Source: Ectothiorhodospira haloalkaliphila ATCC 51935 (lineage in GTDB: Bacteria > Pseudomonadota > Gammaproteobacteria > Ectothiorhodospirales > Ectothiorhodospiraceae). Taken from it: a stretch of DNA of 64,000 nt. The position numbers and the translations under genes were made by a program. The notes beneath the pieces were generated by a model. That model was given only the letters and a program-made list of their open reading frames with translations. It was not told the origin of the DNA and ran no database searches. Within the stretch, counting starts at the first letter, position 1. Every line of letters starts with the position of its first letter. Location: the NCBI RefSeq assembly GCF_000633935.1, contig NZ_KK214998.1, positions 1,749,776-1,813,775 of the forward strand. Reading direction: 5' to 3'. Of this stretch, positions 54,237 through 62,526 are shown piece after piece.

Positions 54237-55607
54237 TTGACCGGAAGCACCCAACAAAAACCGACCCTACTCCTGGTGGAGGACGACCCCGGCCTGCTCA
54301 GCCAGCTGCGCTGGTGCTTCAGCGACTTTGAAGTTCTTACTGCCAAAGACCGCGACGAAGCCATTACCCAGCTACGCCGCGGCGAACCCCAGGTGGTCAC
54401 CCTCGACCTGGGCCTGCCCCCCGACCCCGGCGGCGCCACCGAAGGTCTGGCCACCCTGGAGCAGATCCTGGCCCTGGCCCCCAACACCAAAGTGATCGTC
54501 GTCACCGGCAACAACGACCGTGACAACGCCGTCAAGGCCGTGGCCCTGGGCGCCTACGATTTCTACCAAAAGCCTGTGGACGCCGACATCCTCGACCTCA
54601 TCGTGCAGCGCGCCCATCGCCTGTACGAACTGGAAGCCGAGAACCGCCGACTGGCCGATCATCGCTCGGCCGAACCCCTGCCGGGCCTGATCGCCAGCAG
54701 CCCCGAGATGCTCAAGGTATGCCGCACGGTGGAAAAAGTGGCCCCCACCGATGCCACCACCCTGTTGCTCGGCGACAGCGGCACCGGCAAGGAAGTCATC
54801 GCTCGCGCCCTCCACGATTTGAGCCCCCGCAGCAAGGAGGCCTTCGTTGCCATCAACTGCGCCGCCATCCCGGAAAACCTCCTGGAAAGTGAGCTTTTCG
54901 GCTACGAAAAGGGCGCCTTCACCGGCGCCAACAAACAGACCAAGGGCAAGATCGAATACGCCAGCGGCGGCACCCTGTTCCTGGACGAGGTGGGCGACCT
55001 GCCCATGGCCCTGCAGGCCAAACTGCTGCGCTTCTTGCAGGAACGGGTGATCGACCGCATTGGTGGTCGCGAAGGCATTCCGGTGGACGTGCGCGTGGTG
55101 TGCGCCACCCACCAGGACCTCTCCGGCCTGATCGCCGAAGACGCCTTTCGGGAAGACCTGTTCTATCGCATCAGCGAGATCACCATCGCCATCCCACCCC
55201 TCAAGGACCGCACCGGCGACGCCCACGTACTGGCCCGCCTGCTCCTCAAGCGTTTCGCCGACCAGCAGGGTCGCCCCATCAAGGGCTTCGCTCCGGACGC
55301 CGTCCAGGCCATCGAACACCACACCTGGCCCGGCAACGTACGCGAGATGGAAAACCGCATCAAACGTGCTGTCATCATGGCCGACGCCAACCAGGTCACC
55401 GCCGAGGATCTGGAACTCTCCCCCGAGGGCGAAGATCCCATGATGCTCAACCTGCGCCAGGTCCGCGACGAAGCCGAAGGCCGCGCCGTGCGCCGTGCGA
55501 TGCAGATGGTGGATGGCAATATCTCACGGGCAGCGGAGTTGCTGGGGGTGAGCCGGCCGACTTTGTATGATTTGATGAAGAAGCACGAGATGGGTCGGGA
55601 GGGGTAG
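54237..55607 (+). CDS. prsR: PEP-CTERM sigma54-dependent response regulator PrsR
   Basis: This 456-residue regulator from a TTG start has a receiver domain with phospho-acceptor Asp57 (VTLDLGLP), then an AAA+ sigma54-activator domain: Walker A LLGDSGTGKEVIARAL, the GAFTGA loop in FGYEKGAFTGANKQ, Walker B GGTLFLDEVGDLP. It ends with a Fis-type helix-turn-helix (NISRAAELLGVSRPTLYDLMK). It should activate EPS/PEP-CTERM genes with RpoN. The accessory island begins within a few bases of its stop, and prsT and xrtA do not follow. Confidence 0.94.
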   Translation: MTGSTQQKPTLLLVEDDPGLLSQLRWCFSDFEVLTAKDRDEAITQLRRGEPQVVTLDLGLPPDPGGATEGLATLEQILALAPNTKVIVVTGNNDRDNAVKAVALGAYDFYQKPVDADILDLIVQRAHRLYELEAENRRLADHRSAEPLPGLIASSPEMLKVCRTVEKVAPTDATTLLLGDSGTGKEVIARALHDLSPRSKEAFVAINCAAIPENLLESELFGYEKGAFTGANKQTKGKIEYASGGTLFLDEVGDLPMALQAKLLRFLQERVIDRIGGREGIPVDVRVVCATHQDLSGLIAEDAFREDLFYRISEITIAIPPLKDRTGDAHVLARLLLKRFADQQGRPIKGFAPDAVQAIEHHTWPGNVREMENRIKRAVIMADANQVTAEDLELSPEGEDPMMLNLRQVRDEAEGRAVRRAMQMVDGNISRAAELLGVSRPTLYDLMKKHEMGREG

Positions 55608-55611
55608 ACTC

Positions 55612-55650
55612 CCCGGGGCCTTTCCATTTCGGGGCAGCGGTTCCCAAGTG
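55612..55650 (+). repeat. Truncated 3' end of the ~200-bp island repeat
   Basis: CCCCGGGGCCTTTCCATTTC followed by GGGGCAGCGGTTCCC matches the last ~35 bp of the repeat seen complete at 58660 (GAGGCCTTTCCATTTGGGGTGGCGATTCTC). Only this remnant remains, directly after prsR, and it marks the island edge. Confidence 0.65.
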
Positions 55651-55660
55651 CAAGGTGCTT

Positions 55661-55688
55661 TGTGGGAGCGGCCCTCGGCCGCGAAGGG
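55661..55688. repeat. REP-type palindrome, copy 1
   Basis: TGTGGGAGCGGCCCTCGGCC followed by GCGAAGGG is a classical REP sequence (GTGGGAGCGGCC...GGCCGCGAA). An identical copy lies at 58867 in the same place relative to the next AAA gene. Confidence 0.75.
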
Positions 55689-55710
55689 CGCAGACTGCAT
55701 GCACACCCTG

Positions 55711-55739
55711 TTCGCTTACCACCGGCAAAGCGATAGACT
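55711..55739 (+). promoter_or_regulatory. Promoter of AAA/PD-(D/E)XK gene 1
   Basis: TTCGCT and TAGACT with a 17-bp spacer. The boxes and spacing are kept upstream of all three paralogues (58915 and 60884), including the third, whose surrounding leader has diverged, which supports function. Confidence 0.55.
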
Positions 55740-55782
55740 GACCATCGTGTCATGGCCCTTGCTCTCCCCAGGAATTCCCCCG

Positions 55783-57345
55783 ATGACCACCCCATTGTCC
55801 CGCCGCAAGCTCCCCGTTGGCGTCCAGGGCTTCGCCAAGATTCGCACGGGTGGGTACTACTATGTGGATAAGACCCCCTGGCTGCACCAACTCACCCAGG
55901 AGGGTGGTTATTTCTTTCTCTCCCGCCCCCGCCGCTTTGGCAAGAGCCTGCTGCTGGACACCCTCAATGAGCTCTTCGAGGCCAACGAGCCCCTGTTCCA
56001 AGGCCTGTATATTCATGAGCGATGGGACTGGCAGAAAAAGCATCCCGTCATCCGGCTGAGCTTTGGCGATGGGGTCATGGAGAGCCGTGCGGCTCTGGAT
56101 GAACGGATTCAGGAAATGCTTCGGGAGCAGGCCAGCCGTCTTGAGGTCTGTCTGAAAAATGACAGCATCGCCGGGCGCTTTGGAGAGCTGATCCGTCGCA
56201 CCCATGAGCGTCATGGCGAGCGGGTGGTGGTGCTCATCGATGAATACGACAAACCCATCCTGGACAACATCACCGATGGGGAAACTGCCCGGGCGCTGCG
56301 GGAAGGCCTGAAAAACCTCTATTCCGTGCTCAAGGATGCCGACCCTCACCTGCGGTTCTGCCTGCTCACGGGTGTCTCCAAGTTCAGCAAGGTGAGCCTT
56401 TTCTCGGGCCTGAACAACCTGCGCGATATCACCCTCTCCCATGATTACGGGGCTATCTGCGGCTACACGGACCAGGATTTGGACACCGTCTTTGCACCGG
56501 AACTGCCCGGGCTGGATCGCCAGCAGGTCAAGGATTGGTACAACGGCTACCGCTGGGGGGATAGACGCCAACCGTCGGTTTACAACCCGTTTGATGTGCT
56601 GCTGCTGTTCCAGGAGCGTGAATTCCGCCCCTACTGGTTCGAGAGCGCCACCCCCAGCTTTCTGGTCAAGCTGCTGGCCGAGCGGGGCCTGTATACCCCC
56701 CGTCTGGAATCCATGGAGACCGAAGCCAACCTGCTGGGTCGTTTCGACGTGGACGACATCGCCACCGAGGCACTGTTGTTCCAGACCGGTTATCTCACCG
56801 TGCATAAGGTGGAACAGCCCATCACCGGCTACTGGCTGTATACCCTGGGCTATCCCAACCGGGAAGTGGAATCCAGCCTCAACCAGGCCCTGCTGCCGGC
56901 CCTGGGTTTGCCACGCTCCGGCCGGGAAACCCTCACCCTGTTCCGCGCCCTGCAGGCCCACGACCTCAAGGCCCTGGAGGCCCACCTGAAGGCCTTGTAT
57001 GCCAGCCTCCCTCACGACTGGTACCGCAACAACCCCATCGCCCAATACGAGGGCCACTATGCCAGCGTTTTTTACAGCCACCTGGCGGCCCTGGGGCTTC
57101 TGATCCGGGTGGAAGACTCGAGCCACATGGGTCGGGTGGACATGGCGGTGGACTTCAATGGCCACACCTACCTGTTCGAGTTCAAGGTGGTGGAACAGCT
57201 CCCTGAGGGCAGGGCGCTACAGCAACTCAAGGACAAGAGCTACGCGGACAAGTACCTGGGGCAAGGCAAGGCCATTCACCTGATTGGTTTGGAGTTTTCC
57301 AGCCAGCAGCGGCAGATTGTGGCCTTTGATGTGGAAAGCCTTTGA
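55783..57345 (+). CDS. AAA-ATPase/PD-(D/E)XK nuclease family protein, paralogue 1
   Basis: This 520-residue protein belongs to the predicted AAA-ATPase plus PD-(D/E)XK family (once DUF1703). The N-terminal KLPVGVQGFAKIRTGGYYYVDKT leads to a Walker-A-like SRPRRFGKSLLLDTL (residues 47-61) and Walker B VVVLIDEYDKP (148-158). The C-terminal nuclease-like motif is VDMAVDFNG...LFEFKV (Asp453, Glu466, Lys468). The ATG at 55783 matches the start of its two paralogues. Segment 100-145 differs strongly from paralogues 2 and 3. Function unknown; relatives are mobile and multicopy, and a defence or recombination role is a guess. Confidence 0.85.
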   Translation: MTTPLSRRKLPVGVQGFAKIRTGGYYYVDKTPWLHQLTQEGGYFFLSRPRRFGKSLLLDTLNELFEANEPLFQGLYIHERWDWQKKHPVIRLSFGDGVMESRAALDERIQEMLREQASRLEVCLKNDSIAGRFGELIRRTHERHGERVVVLIDEYDKPILDNITDGETARALREGLKNLYSVLKDADPHLRFCLLTGVSKFSKVSLFSGLNNLRDITLSHDYGAICGYTDQDLDTVFAPELPGLDRQQVKDWYNGYRWGDRRQPSVYNPFDVLLLFQEREFRPYWFESATPSFLVKLLAERGLYTPRLESMETEANLLGRFDVDDIATEALLFQTGYLTVHKVEQPITGYWLYTLGYPNREVESSLNQALLPALGLPRSGRETLTLFRALQAHDLKALEAHLKALYASLPHDWYRNNPIAQYEGHYASVFYSHLAALGLLIRVEDSSHMGRVDMAVDFNGHTYLFEFKVVEQLPEGRALQQLKDKSYADKYLGQGKAIHLIGLEFSSQQRQIVAFDVESL

Positions 57346-57409
57346 TGGCGTGCGCCATGTTTGCGCGGAGCCTGGCCGAACTTCTCCCTGGCGTTACCCT
57401 GCGGACAGA

Positions 57410-57607
57410 TTGAACTGATTCACAGTTTCACTGATTGGAGTTGTCACTTTTCCAGAATTGTGGAAAATCTTTCCTGTCGCCATTGAAGGCAGTCAAGGAT
57501 GAAAGGCGGTCAATCATGGAAGGACCAGCGGATGTATCATTGCCGCGCGACACCGGCCCCGCCACATGGACTGTGGCGGGGCCTTCCCATTTCGGGCAGC
57601 GATCCCC
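57410..57607 (+). repeat. Island ~200-bp element, copy A
   Basis: Starts TTGAACTGATTCAC. Promoter-like TTGTCA (57441-57446), 16 bp, GAAAAT (57463-57468). A conserved core GTCGCCATTGAAGGCAGTCA and ATTGCCGCGCGACACC follow. The hairpin GGCCCCGCCAC/GTGGCGGGGCC (57555-57565 and 57573-57583) has a perfect 11-bp stem, then TTCCCATTT. A conserved flank (GAGCCTGGCCGA) precedes it. Either a small-RNA gene of about 115 nt or a mobile repeat. Confidence 0.75.
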
Positions 57608-57651
57608 AAAAACCTGGGGTGTCTGTCTCTTACCCTGACTTACCCCGCACT

Positions 57652-57819
57652 TCAGTGAGGCTGATCTGATCGTAGGGCCTTCACCTCGTCCAGGGGCAGG
57701 CCTGTGGTCTGGGCGATCTGCTGGTCTTCGAGCAGTCCCAACTTGAGCAGGTTGATGGCTGCCAAACGCTGGCCTTTCTGCAAGCCGATTTCCTCGCCTT
57801 CCTGCCGCCCCTTCTGCAC
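57652..57819 (-). pseudogene. C-terminal remnant of an Rpn-family nuclease gene
   Basis: The minus strand reads VQKGRQEGEEIGLQKGQRLA, then AINLLKLGLLEDQQIAQTTG and LPLDEVKALRSDQPH with a stop. This is collinear with the last residues of the full Rpn protein at 62762 (ending RSEQPH), and the ~25 bp after the stop also match. The first ~265 codons are missing; upstream sequence becomes the relE promoter. A GTG at 57819 could start a free 55-residue C-terminal peptide. Confidence 0.8.
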
Positions 57820-57855
57820 TCGTCCAGGAGTTCCTCTTGGTGAACTGGCACAGGG

Positions 57856-57883
57856 TTGCGGAACGCAAACCCGTGTGTAAACT
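57856..57883 (+). promoter_or_regulatory. Promoter/operator of the relE module
   Basis: TTGCGG (57856-57861), 16 bp, TAAACT (57878-57883). GGTTGCG and CGCAAACC form an imperfect inverted repeat over the -35 box, a likely operator for the HTH antitoxin. Confidence 0.5.
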
Positions 57884-57890
57884 TTCCAGC

Positions 57891-58148
57891 ATGCTTGAGG
57901 TCATCTACAAGAAGGCTGCAGGTAAGGGCCTGGCGAAGATGCCCAAGCCGCAGCGGACTAAAATGGAGGCCGAAATACGCGCCGTAGCGGCGACTCCGGC
58001 TGACTATTTGGGCGACTGGAAGCCGCTGGTCGGTTCACCTTACTGGCGGCTGCGAGTTGGTCAGTACCGGGCCATTTGCCAAGTGAACGACCGGGAACTG
58101 GTGCTGTTGGTGATTGATATTGGTCCTCGAGGAGGGATCTACAAATGA
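57891..58148 (+). CDS. RelE/ParE-family toxin
   Basis: This 85-residue protein from the ATG at 57891 (MLEVIYKKAAGKGLAKMPK). The RelE fold is recognisable from DWKPLVGSPYWRLRVGQYRAICQV and the C-terminal LLVIDIGPRGGIYK, with the conserved Arg pair in the core strand. RelE-type toxins cleave mRNA at the ribosome. The antitoxin gene overlaps its stop by 4 nt, in toxin-first order as in higBA-like modules. An upstream frame from 57837 is not needed. Confidence 0.87.
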   Translation: MLEVIYKKAAGKGLAKMPKPQRTKMEAEIRAVAATPADYLGDWKPLVGSPYWRLRVGQYRAICQVNDRELVLLVIDIGPRGGIYK

Positions 58149-58555
58149 GTTTTCAAGCGCAGATCATCGAACGAGATGGAAAGCCGGAATACGCGGTGGT
58201 GCCAATCGATCAGTATCGTCGCTTGCTGGCATTAGCCGAGGATATGGAGGACGTGCGCGCCGCGGATGAGGCCATGCGCGAGTTGGAGGAGGGGCGGGAC
58301 GAGTTGGTACCCGCCGAGGTTGTCAGCCGCCTGGTGAACGGTGAGGCGCATCCGCTGCGTGTGTGGCGGGAGCACCGTGGGTTGTCCCAGGCAGTGCTGG
58401 CGGAGCAGGCAGGCATCGGAAAGTCCTACCTGTCACAGATTGAGGCTGGCAAGAGGGGAGGGTCGGCGAAGGTCTTACGGGCACTAGCCCAGGCTTTGGC
58501 GGTGGATGTGGAGGACCTGTTGCCTTCTGAATATTCCTGCAAAGGTGAGGTGTAG
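58145..58555 (+). CDS. Phd-like/HTH antitoxin
   Basis: This 136-residue protein has two parts. The N-terminal half (IIERDGKPEYAVVPIDQYRRLLALAEDMED) resembles the Phd/YefM-like region of such antitoxins, and the C-terminal HTH_3 domain (LRVWREHRGLSQAVLAEQAGIGKSYLSQIEAGKRGG) is Cro/C1-type DNA-binding. It should neutralise the preceding toxin and repress the operon. ATGA overlap with the toxin gene. Confidence 0.87.
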   Translation: MSFQAQIIERDGKPEYAVVPIDQYRRLLALAEDMEDVRAADEAMRELEEGRDELVPAEVVSRLVNGEAHPLRVWREHRGLSQAVLAEQAGIGKSYLSQIEAGKRGGSAKVLRALAQALAVDVEDLLPSEYSCKGEV

Positions 58556-58659
58556 GGGGTTGACATCCTGAGAAATGACGCCTCGCAGAGCCCTAGCCGC
58601 AGTGTGCCATGCCCCCCCAGTTTGGCCGATCTCCTCCTTGGAGGTAACCTGCTGATAGC

Positions 58660-58858
58660 TTGAACTGATTCACATCTTCAAAGGCTGAAGTTGTCACCTT
58701 TCCAGAGCTGTAGAAAGTGCTTTGTGTCGCCATTGAAGACAGTCAGGGACGAAAGGCAGTTCATCACGGAAGGTCCAAAGGATGGAACATTGCCGCGCGA
58801 CACCGGGCCCCGCCACACGGACTGTGGCGAGGCCTTTCCATTTGGGGTGGCGATTCTC
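58660..58858 (+). repeat. Island ~200-bp element, copy B
   Basis: TTGAACTGATTCAC start; TTGTCA (58691-58696), 16 bp, GAAAGT (58713-58718). Core GTCGCCATTGAAGACAGTCA. Hairpin arms GGCCCCGCCAC/GTGGCGAGGCC (58806-58816, 58824-58834) have one C-A mismatch, then TTTCCATTT. Directly joined to the REP and promoter of paralogue 2. Confidence 0.75.
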
Positions 58859-58866
58859 AAGCGCCG

Positions 58867-58894
58867 TGTGGGAGCGGCCCTCGGCCGCGAAGGG
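58867..58894. repeat. REP-type palindrome, copy 2
   Basis: Identical over 28 nt to the copy at 55661 and at the same distance from the AAA gene promoter. The equivalent site before paralogue 3 (about 60838-60866) has decayed. Confidence 0.75.
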
Positions 58895-58914
58895 CACAGG
58901 TCGCACACACCCTG

Positions 58915-58943
58915 TTCGCTTACCACCGGCAAAGCGATAGACT
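58915..58943 (+). promoter_or_regulatory. Promoter of AAA/PD-(D/E)XK gene 2
   Basis: TTCGCT, 17 bp, TAGACT; the leader to the ATG is nearly identical to that of paralogue 1. Confidence 0.55.
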
Positions 58944-58985
58944 GAACATCGTGTCATGGCCCTTGCTCTCCCCAGGAATTCCCCG

Positions 58986-60551
58986 ATGACCACCCCATTG
59001 TCCCGTCGCAAGCTCCCCGTTGGCGTCCAGGGCTTCGCCAAGATTCGCACGGGTGGGTACTACTATGTGGATAAGACCCCCTGGCTGCACCAACTCACCC
59101 AGGAGGGTGGTTATTTCTTTCTCTCCCGCCCCCGTCGCTTTGGCAAGAGCCTGCTGCTGGACACCCTCAAAGAGCTCTTCGAGGCCAACGAGCCCCTGTT
59201 CAAAGGCCTGTATATTCATGAGCGATGGGACTGGCAGAGAAAGCATCCCGTCATCCGGTTGAGCTTTGGCGATGGGGTCATGGACAGCCGCGAAGCCCTG
59301 GACGCCCGCATCCGTCACCTGCTGCGGCTCAACCGGGAGAGGCTGGGGGTCGAGGAGAGCGGTGCCCCGGACATCTCCGGGGAATTTTCCGACCTGATTC
59401 GCCTGGCGCACGGGCTGCATGGCGAGCGGGTGGTGGTGCTCATCGATGAATACGACAAACCCATCCTGGACAACATCAACGACGGGGAGACTGCCCGGGC
59501 GCTGCGGGAGGGCTTGAAGAACCTCTATTCCGTGCTCAAGGATGCCGATCCTCACTTGAGGTTCTGCCTGCTCACGGGCGTCTCCAAGTTCAGCAAGGTG
59601 AGCCTGTTTTCGGGCCTGAACAACCTGCGCGATATCACCCTCTCCCGTGATTACGGGGCCATCTGCGGCTACACAGACCAGGACGTGGACACCGTCTTTG
59701 CACCGGAACTGCCCGGGCTGGATCGCCAGCAGATCAAGGATTGGTACAATGGCTACCGCTGGGGGGATGAGCGTCAACCGTCGGTTTACAACCCATTTGA
59801 TGTGCTGCTGCTGTTCCAGGAGCGTGAATTCCGCCCGTACTGGTTCGAGAGCGCCACCCCCAGCTTCCTGGTCAAACTGCTGGCAGAGCGGGGTCTGTAT
59901 ACCCCACGTCTGGAATCCATGGAGACCGAAGCCAGCCTGCTGGGGCGTTTCGACGTGGACGACATCGCCACCGAGGCGTTGCTGTTCCAGACCGGCTACC
60001 TCACCGTCCACAAGGTGGAACAGCCCATCACCGGCTACTGGCTGTATACCCTGGGCTATCCCAACCGGGAAGTGGAATCCAGCCTCAACCAGGCCCTGCT
60101 GCCGGCCCTGGGCCTGCCACGCTCAGGCCGGGAAACCCTCACCCTGTTCCGCGCCCTGCAGGCCCACGACCTCAAGGCCCTGGAGGCGCACCTGAAGGCC
60201 CTGTATGCCAGCCTCCCTCACGACTGGTACCGCAACAATCCCATCGCCCAATACGAGGGCCACTATGCCAGTGTGTTTTACAGCCACCTGGCGGCCCTGG
60301 GGCTTCTGATCCGGGTGGAAGACTCGAGCCACATGGGTCGCGTGGACATGGCGGTGGACTTCAATGGCCACATCTACCTGTTCGAGTTCAAGGTGGTGGA
60401 ACAGCTCCCGGAGGGCAGGGCGCTACAGCAGCTCAAGGGCAAGGGATACGCGGACAAGTACCTGGGGCAGGGCAAGGCCATTCACCTGATCGGCGTGGAG
60501 TTTTCCAGTCAGCAGCGGCAGATCGTGGCCTTTGATGTGGAAAGCCTTTGA
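58986..60551 (+). CDS. AAA-ATPase/PD-(D/E)XK nuclease family protein, paralogue 2
   Basis: 521 residues, with the same Walker-A-like RPRRFGKS, Walker B VLIDEYDKP and C-terminal VDMAVDFNG...FEFKV as paralogue 1. It is mosaic: over about residues 100-145 it carries the sequence of paralogue 3 (DSREALDARIRHLLRLNRER), but over about 211-283 it matches paralogue 1 (RDITLSRDYGAICGYTDQD). The remaining blocks are almost identical in all three. Gene conversion or cassette exchange is the likely cause. All catalytic motifs are intact. Confidence 0.85.
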   Translation: MTTPLSRRKLPVGVQGFAKIRTGGYYYVDKTPWLHQLTQEGGYFFLSRPRRFGKSLLLDTLKELFEANEPLFKGLYIHERWDWQRKHPVIRLSFGDGVMDSREALDARIRHLLRLNRERLGVEESGAPDISGEFSDLIRLAHGLHGERVVVLIDEYDKPILDNINDGETARALREGLKNLYSVLKDADPHLRFCLLTGVSKFSKVSLFSGLNNLRDITLSRDYGAICGYTDQDVDTVFAPELPGLDRQQIKDWYNGYRWGDERQPSVYNPFDVLLLFQEREFRPYWFESATPSFLVKLLAERGLYTPRLESMETEASLLGRFDVDDIATEALLFQTGYLTVHKVEQPITGYWLYTLGYPNREVESSLNQALLPALGLPRSGRETLTLFRALQAHDLKALEAHLKALYASLPHDWYRNNPIAQYEGHYASVFYSHLAALGLLIRVEDSSHMGRVDMAVDFNGHIYLFEFKVVEQLPEGRALQQLKGKGYADKYLGQGKAIHLIGVEFSSQQRQIVAFDVESL

Positions 60552-60614
60552 TGGCGTGCGCCATGTTTGTCCTGAGCCTGGCCGAGAGCACCGTGGCGGT
60601 AGCCCGTCGATAGC

Positions 60615-60815
60615 TTGAACTGATTCACATCTTCGGCGATTCGAGTTGTAACCTTTCCAAGACTGTGGACAATACGTCGCGTCGCCATTGAAGGCAGTCA
60701 GGGACGAAAGGCAGTTCATCATGGAAGGTCCATCGGATGGATCATTGCCGCGCGACACCAGACCCCGCCACATGGAGTTGTGGCGGGGTCTTCCCTTATT
60801 GCGGCAGCGATCTCC
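60615..60815 (+). repeat. Island ~200-bp element, copy C
   Basis: TTGAACTGATTCAC start; TTGTAA (60646-60651), 16 bp, GACAAT (60668-60673). Hairpin GACCCCGCCAC/GTGGCGGGGTC (60761-60771, 60780-60790) is perfect with an 8-nt loop, then TTCCCTTATT. Lies between paralogues 2 and 3. Confidence 0.75.
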
Positions 60816-60883
60816 AAGGCAAGCAAGATTCAGTCTGGGCGTGGCCCTCGGTCTGGAAGCGCAGCGGCCCCATCGACACCCAG

Positions 60884-60912
60884 TTCGCTAAACACTGACA
60901 AAGCGATAGACT
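60884..60912 (+). promoter_or_regulatory. Promoter of AAA/PD-(D/E)XK gene 3
   Basis: TTCGCT, 17 bp, TAGACT. The leader around it has diverged from the other two, yet both boxes and spacing are kept. Confidence 0.55.
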
Positions 60913-60957
60913 GGACGCCAGGTGATATGGCCCTTGCCGTCCCCAGGAACTCGCTCG

Positions 60958-62526
60958 ATGACCAGCCCACTGTCCCGCCGCAAGCTTCCCGTTGGCATCC
61001 AAGGCTTCGCCAAGATTCGCACGGGTGGGTACTACTATGTGGACAAGACCCCCTGGCTGCATCAGCTCACCCAGGAGGGTGGTTATTTCTTTCTCTCCCG
61101 CCCCCGTCGCTTTGGCAAGAGCCTGCTGCTGGACACCCTCAAGGAGCTCTTCGAGGCCAACGAGCCCCTGTTCCAAGGCCTGTATATTCATGAGCGATGG
61201 GACTGGCAGAGAAAGCATCCCGTCATCCGGTTGAGCTTTGGCGATGGGGTCATGGACAGCCGCGAAGCCCTGGACGCCCGCATCCGTCACCTGCTGCGGC
61301 TCAACCGGGAGAGACTGGGGGTCGAGGAGAGCGGCGCCCCGGACATCTCCGGGGAATTTTCCGACCTGATTCGCCTGGCACACGGGCTGCATGGCGATCG
61401 GGTGGTGGTGCTCATCGATGAATACGACAAACCCATCCTGGACAACATCACCGACGGGGAGACTGCCCGGGCGCTGCGGGAGGGCTTGAAGAACCTCTAT
61501 TCCGTGCTCAAGGATGCCGATCCCCACCTGCGGTTCTGCCTGCTCACCGGGGTGTCCAAGTTCAGCAAGGTGAGCCTGTTCTCGGGGCTGAATAACCTCA
61601 ACGACATCACCCTGGACAAACCCTACGCCCCCATCTGCGGCTATACCGACGAAGACCTGGACACCGTCTTCGCCCCGGAGCTGCCCGGGCTGGATCGCCA
61701 GCAGATCAAGGATTGGTACAACGGCTATCGCTGGGGAGATGAGACCACGCCAGCGGTCTACAACCCCTTCGATGTCCTGCTGTTCTTCCAAAAACGTGAA
61801 TTCCGCCCCTACTGGTTCGAGAGCGCCACCCCCAGCTTCCTGGTCAAGCTGCTGGCCGAGCGGGGCCTGTATACCCCCCGTCTGGAATCCATGGAGACCG
61901 AAGCCAGCCTGCTGGGGCGTTTCGACGTGGACGACATCGCCACCGAGGCGTTGCTGTTCCAGACCGGCTACCTCACCGTGCATAAGGTGGAACAGCCCAT
62001 CACCGGCTACTGGCTGTATACCCTGGGCTATCCCAACCGGGAAGTGGAATCCAGCCTCAACCAGGCCCTGCTGCCGGCCCTGGGCCTGCCGCGTTCAGGC
62101 CGGGAAACTCTCACCCTGTTCCGCGCCCTGCAGGCCCACGACCTCAAGGCCCTGGAGGTGCACCTGAAGGCCTTGTATGCCAGCCTCCCTCACGACTGGT
62201 ACCGCAACAACCCCATCGCCCAATACGAGGGCCACTATGCCAGCGTTTTTTACAGCCACCTGGCGGCCCTGGGGCTCCTGATCCGGGTGGAAGACTCGAG
62301 CCACATGGGTCGGGTGGACATGGCGGTGGACTTCAATGGCCACATCTACCTGTTCGAGTTCAAGGTGGTGGAACAGCTCCCGGAGGGCAGGGCGCTACAG
62401 CAACTCAAGGACAAGAGCTACGCGGACAAGTACCTGGGGCAAGGCAAGGCCATTCACCTGATTGGTGTGGAGTTTTCCAGCCAGCAGCGGCAGATCGTGG
62501 CCTTTGATGTGGAAAGCTTGAACTGA
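60958..62526 (+). CDS. AAA-ATPase/PD-(D/E)XK nuclease family protein, paralogue 3
   Basis: 522 residues, with intact RPRRFGKS, VLIDEYDKP and VDMAVDFNG...FEFKV. Residues about 100-145 match paralogue 2. Over about 212-284 it is unlike both others (LNDITLDKPYAPICGYTDED; GDETTPAVYNPF; LFFQKRE). The 3' end is unusual: after DVESL the frame runs into the repeat and stops at its TTGAACTGA, adding one Asn. About 70 bp that follow the stop in the other copies are missing here. Confidence 0.85.
   Translation: MTSPLSRRKLPVGIQGFAKIRTGGYYYVDKTPWLHQLTQEGGYFFLSRPRRFGKSLLLDTLKELFEANEPLFQGLYIHERWDWQRKHPVIRLSFGDGVMDSREALDARIRHLLRLNRERLGVEESGAPDISGEFSDLIRLAHGLHGDRVVVLIDEYDKPILDNITDGETARALREGLKNLYSVLKDADPHLRFCLLTGVSKFSKVSLFSGLNNLNDITLDKPYAPICGYTDEDLDTVFAPELPGLDRQQIKDWYNGYRWGDETTPAVYNPFDVLLFFQKREFRPYWFESATPSFLVKLLAERGLYTPRLESMETEASLLGRFDVDDIATEALLFQTGYLTVHKVEQPITGYWLYTLGYPNREVESSLNQALLPALGLPRSGRETLTLFRALQAHDLKALEVHLKALYASLPHDWYRNNPIAQYEGHYASVFYSHLAALGLLIRVEDSSHMGRVDMAVDFNGHIYLFEFKVVEQLPEGRALQQLKDKSYADKYLGQGKAIHLIGVEFSSQQRQIVAFDVESLN

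Noticed and set aside
55750..57165. 471-codon minus-strand open frame in AAA paralogue 1, with similar frames in paralogues 2 and 3
   Set aside because: It recurs only because the genes are duplicated; the plus strand has ATPase and nuclease motifs, this strand has none.
57435..57638. Short open frames inside the island repeats (KAVRDERQFITEGP-type)
   Set aside because: Frame length, start and C-terminal sequence differ between copies and no ribosome site is kept, whereas promoter boxes and hairpin are. An RNA or DNA role fits better, though a micro-peptide is not strictly excluded.
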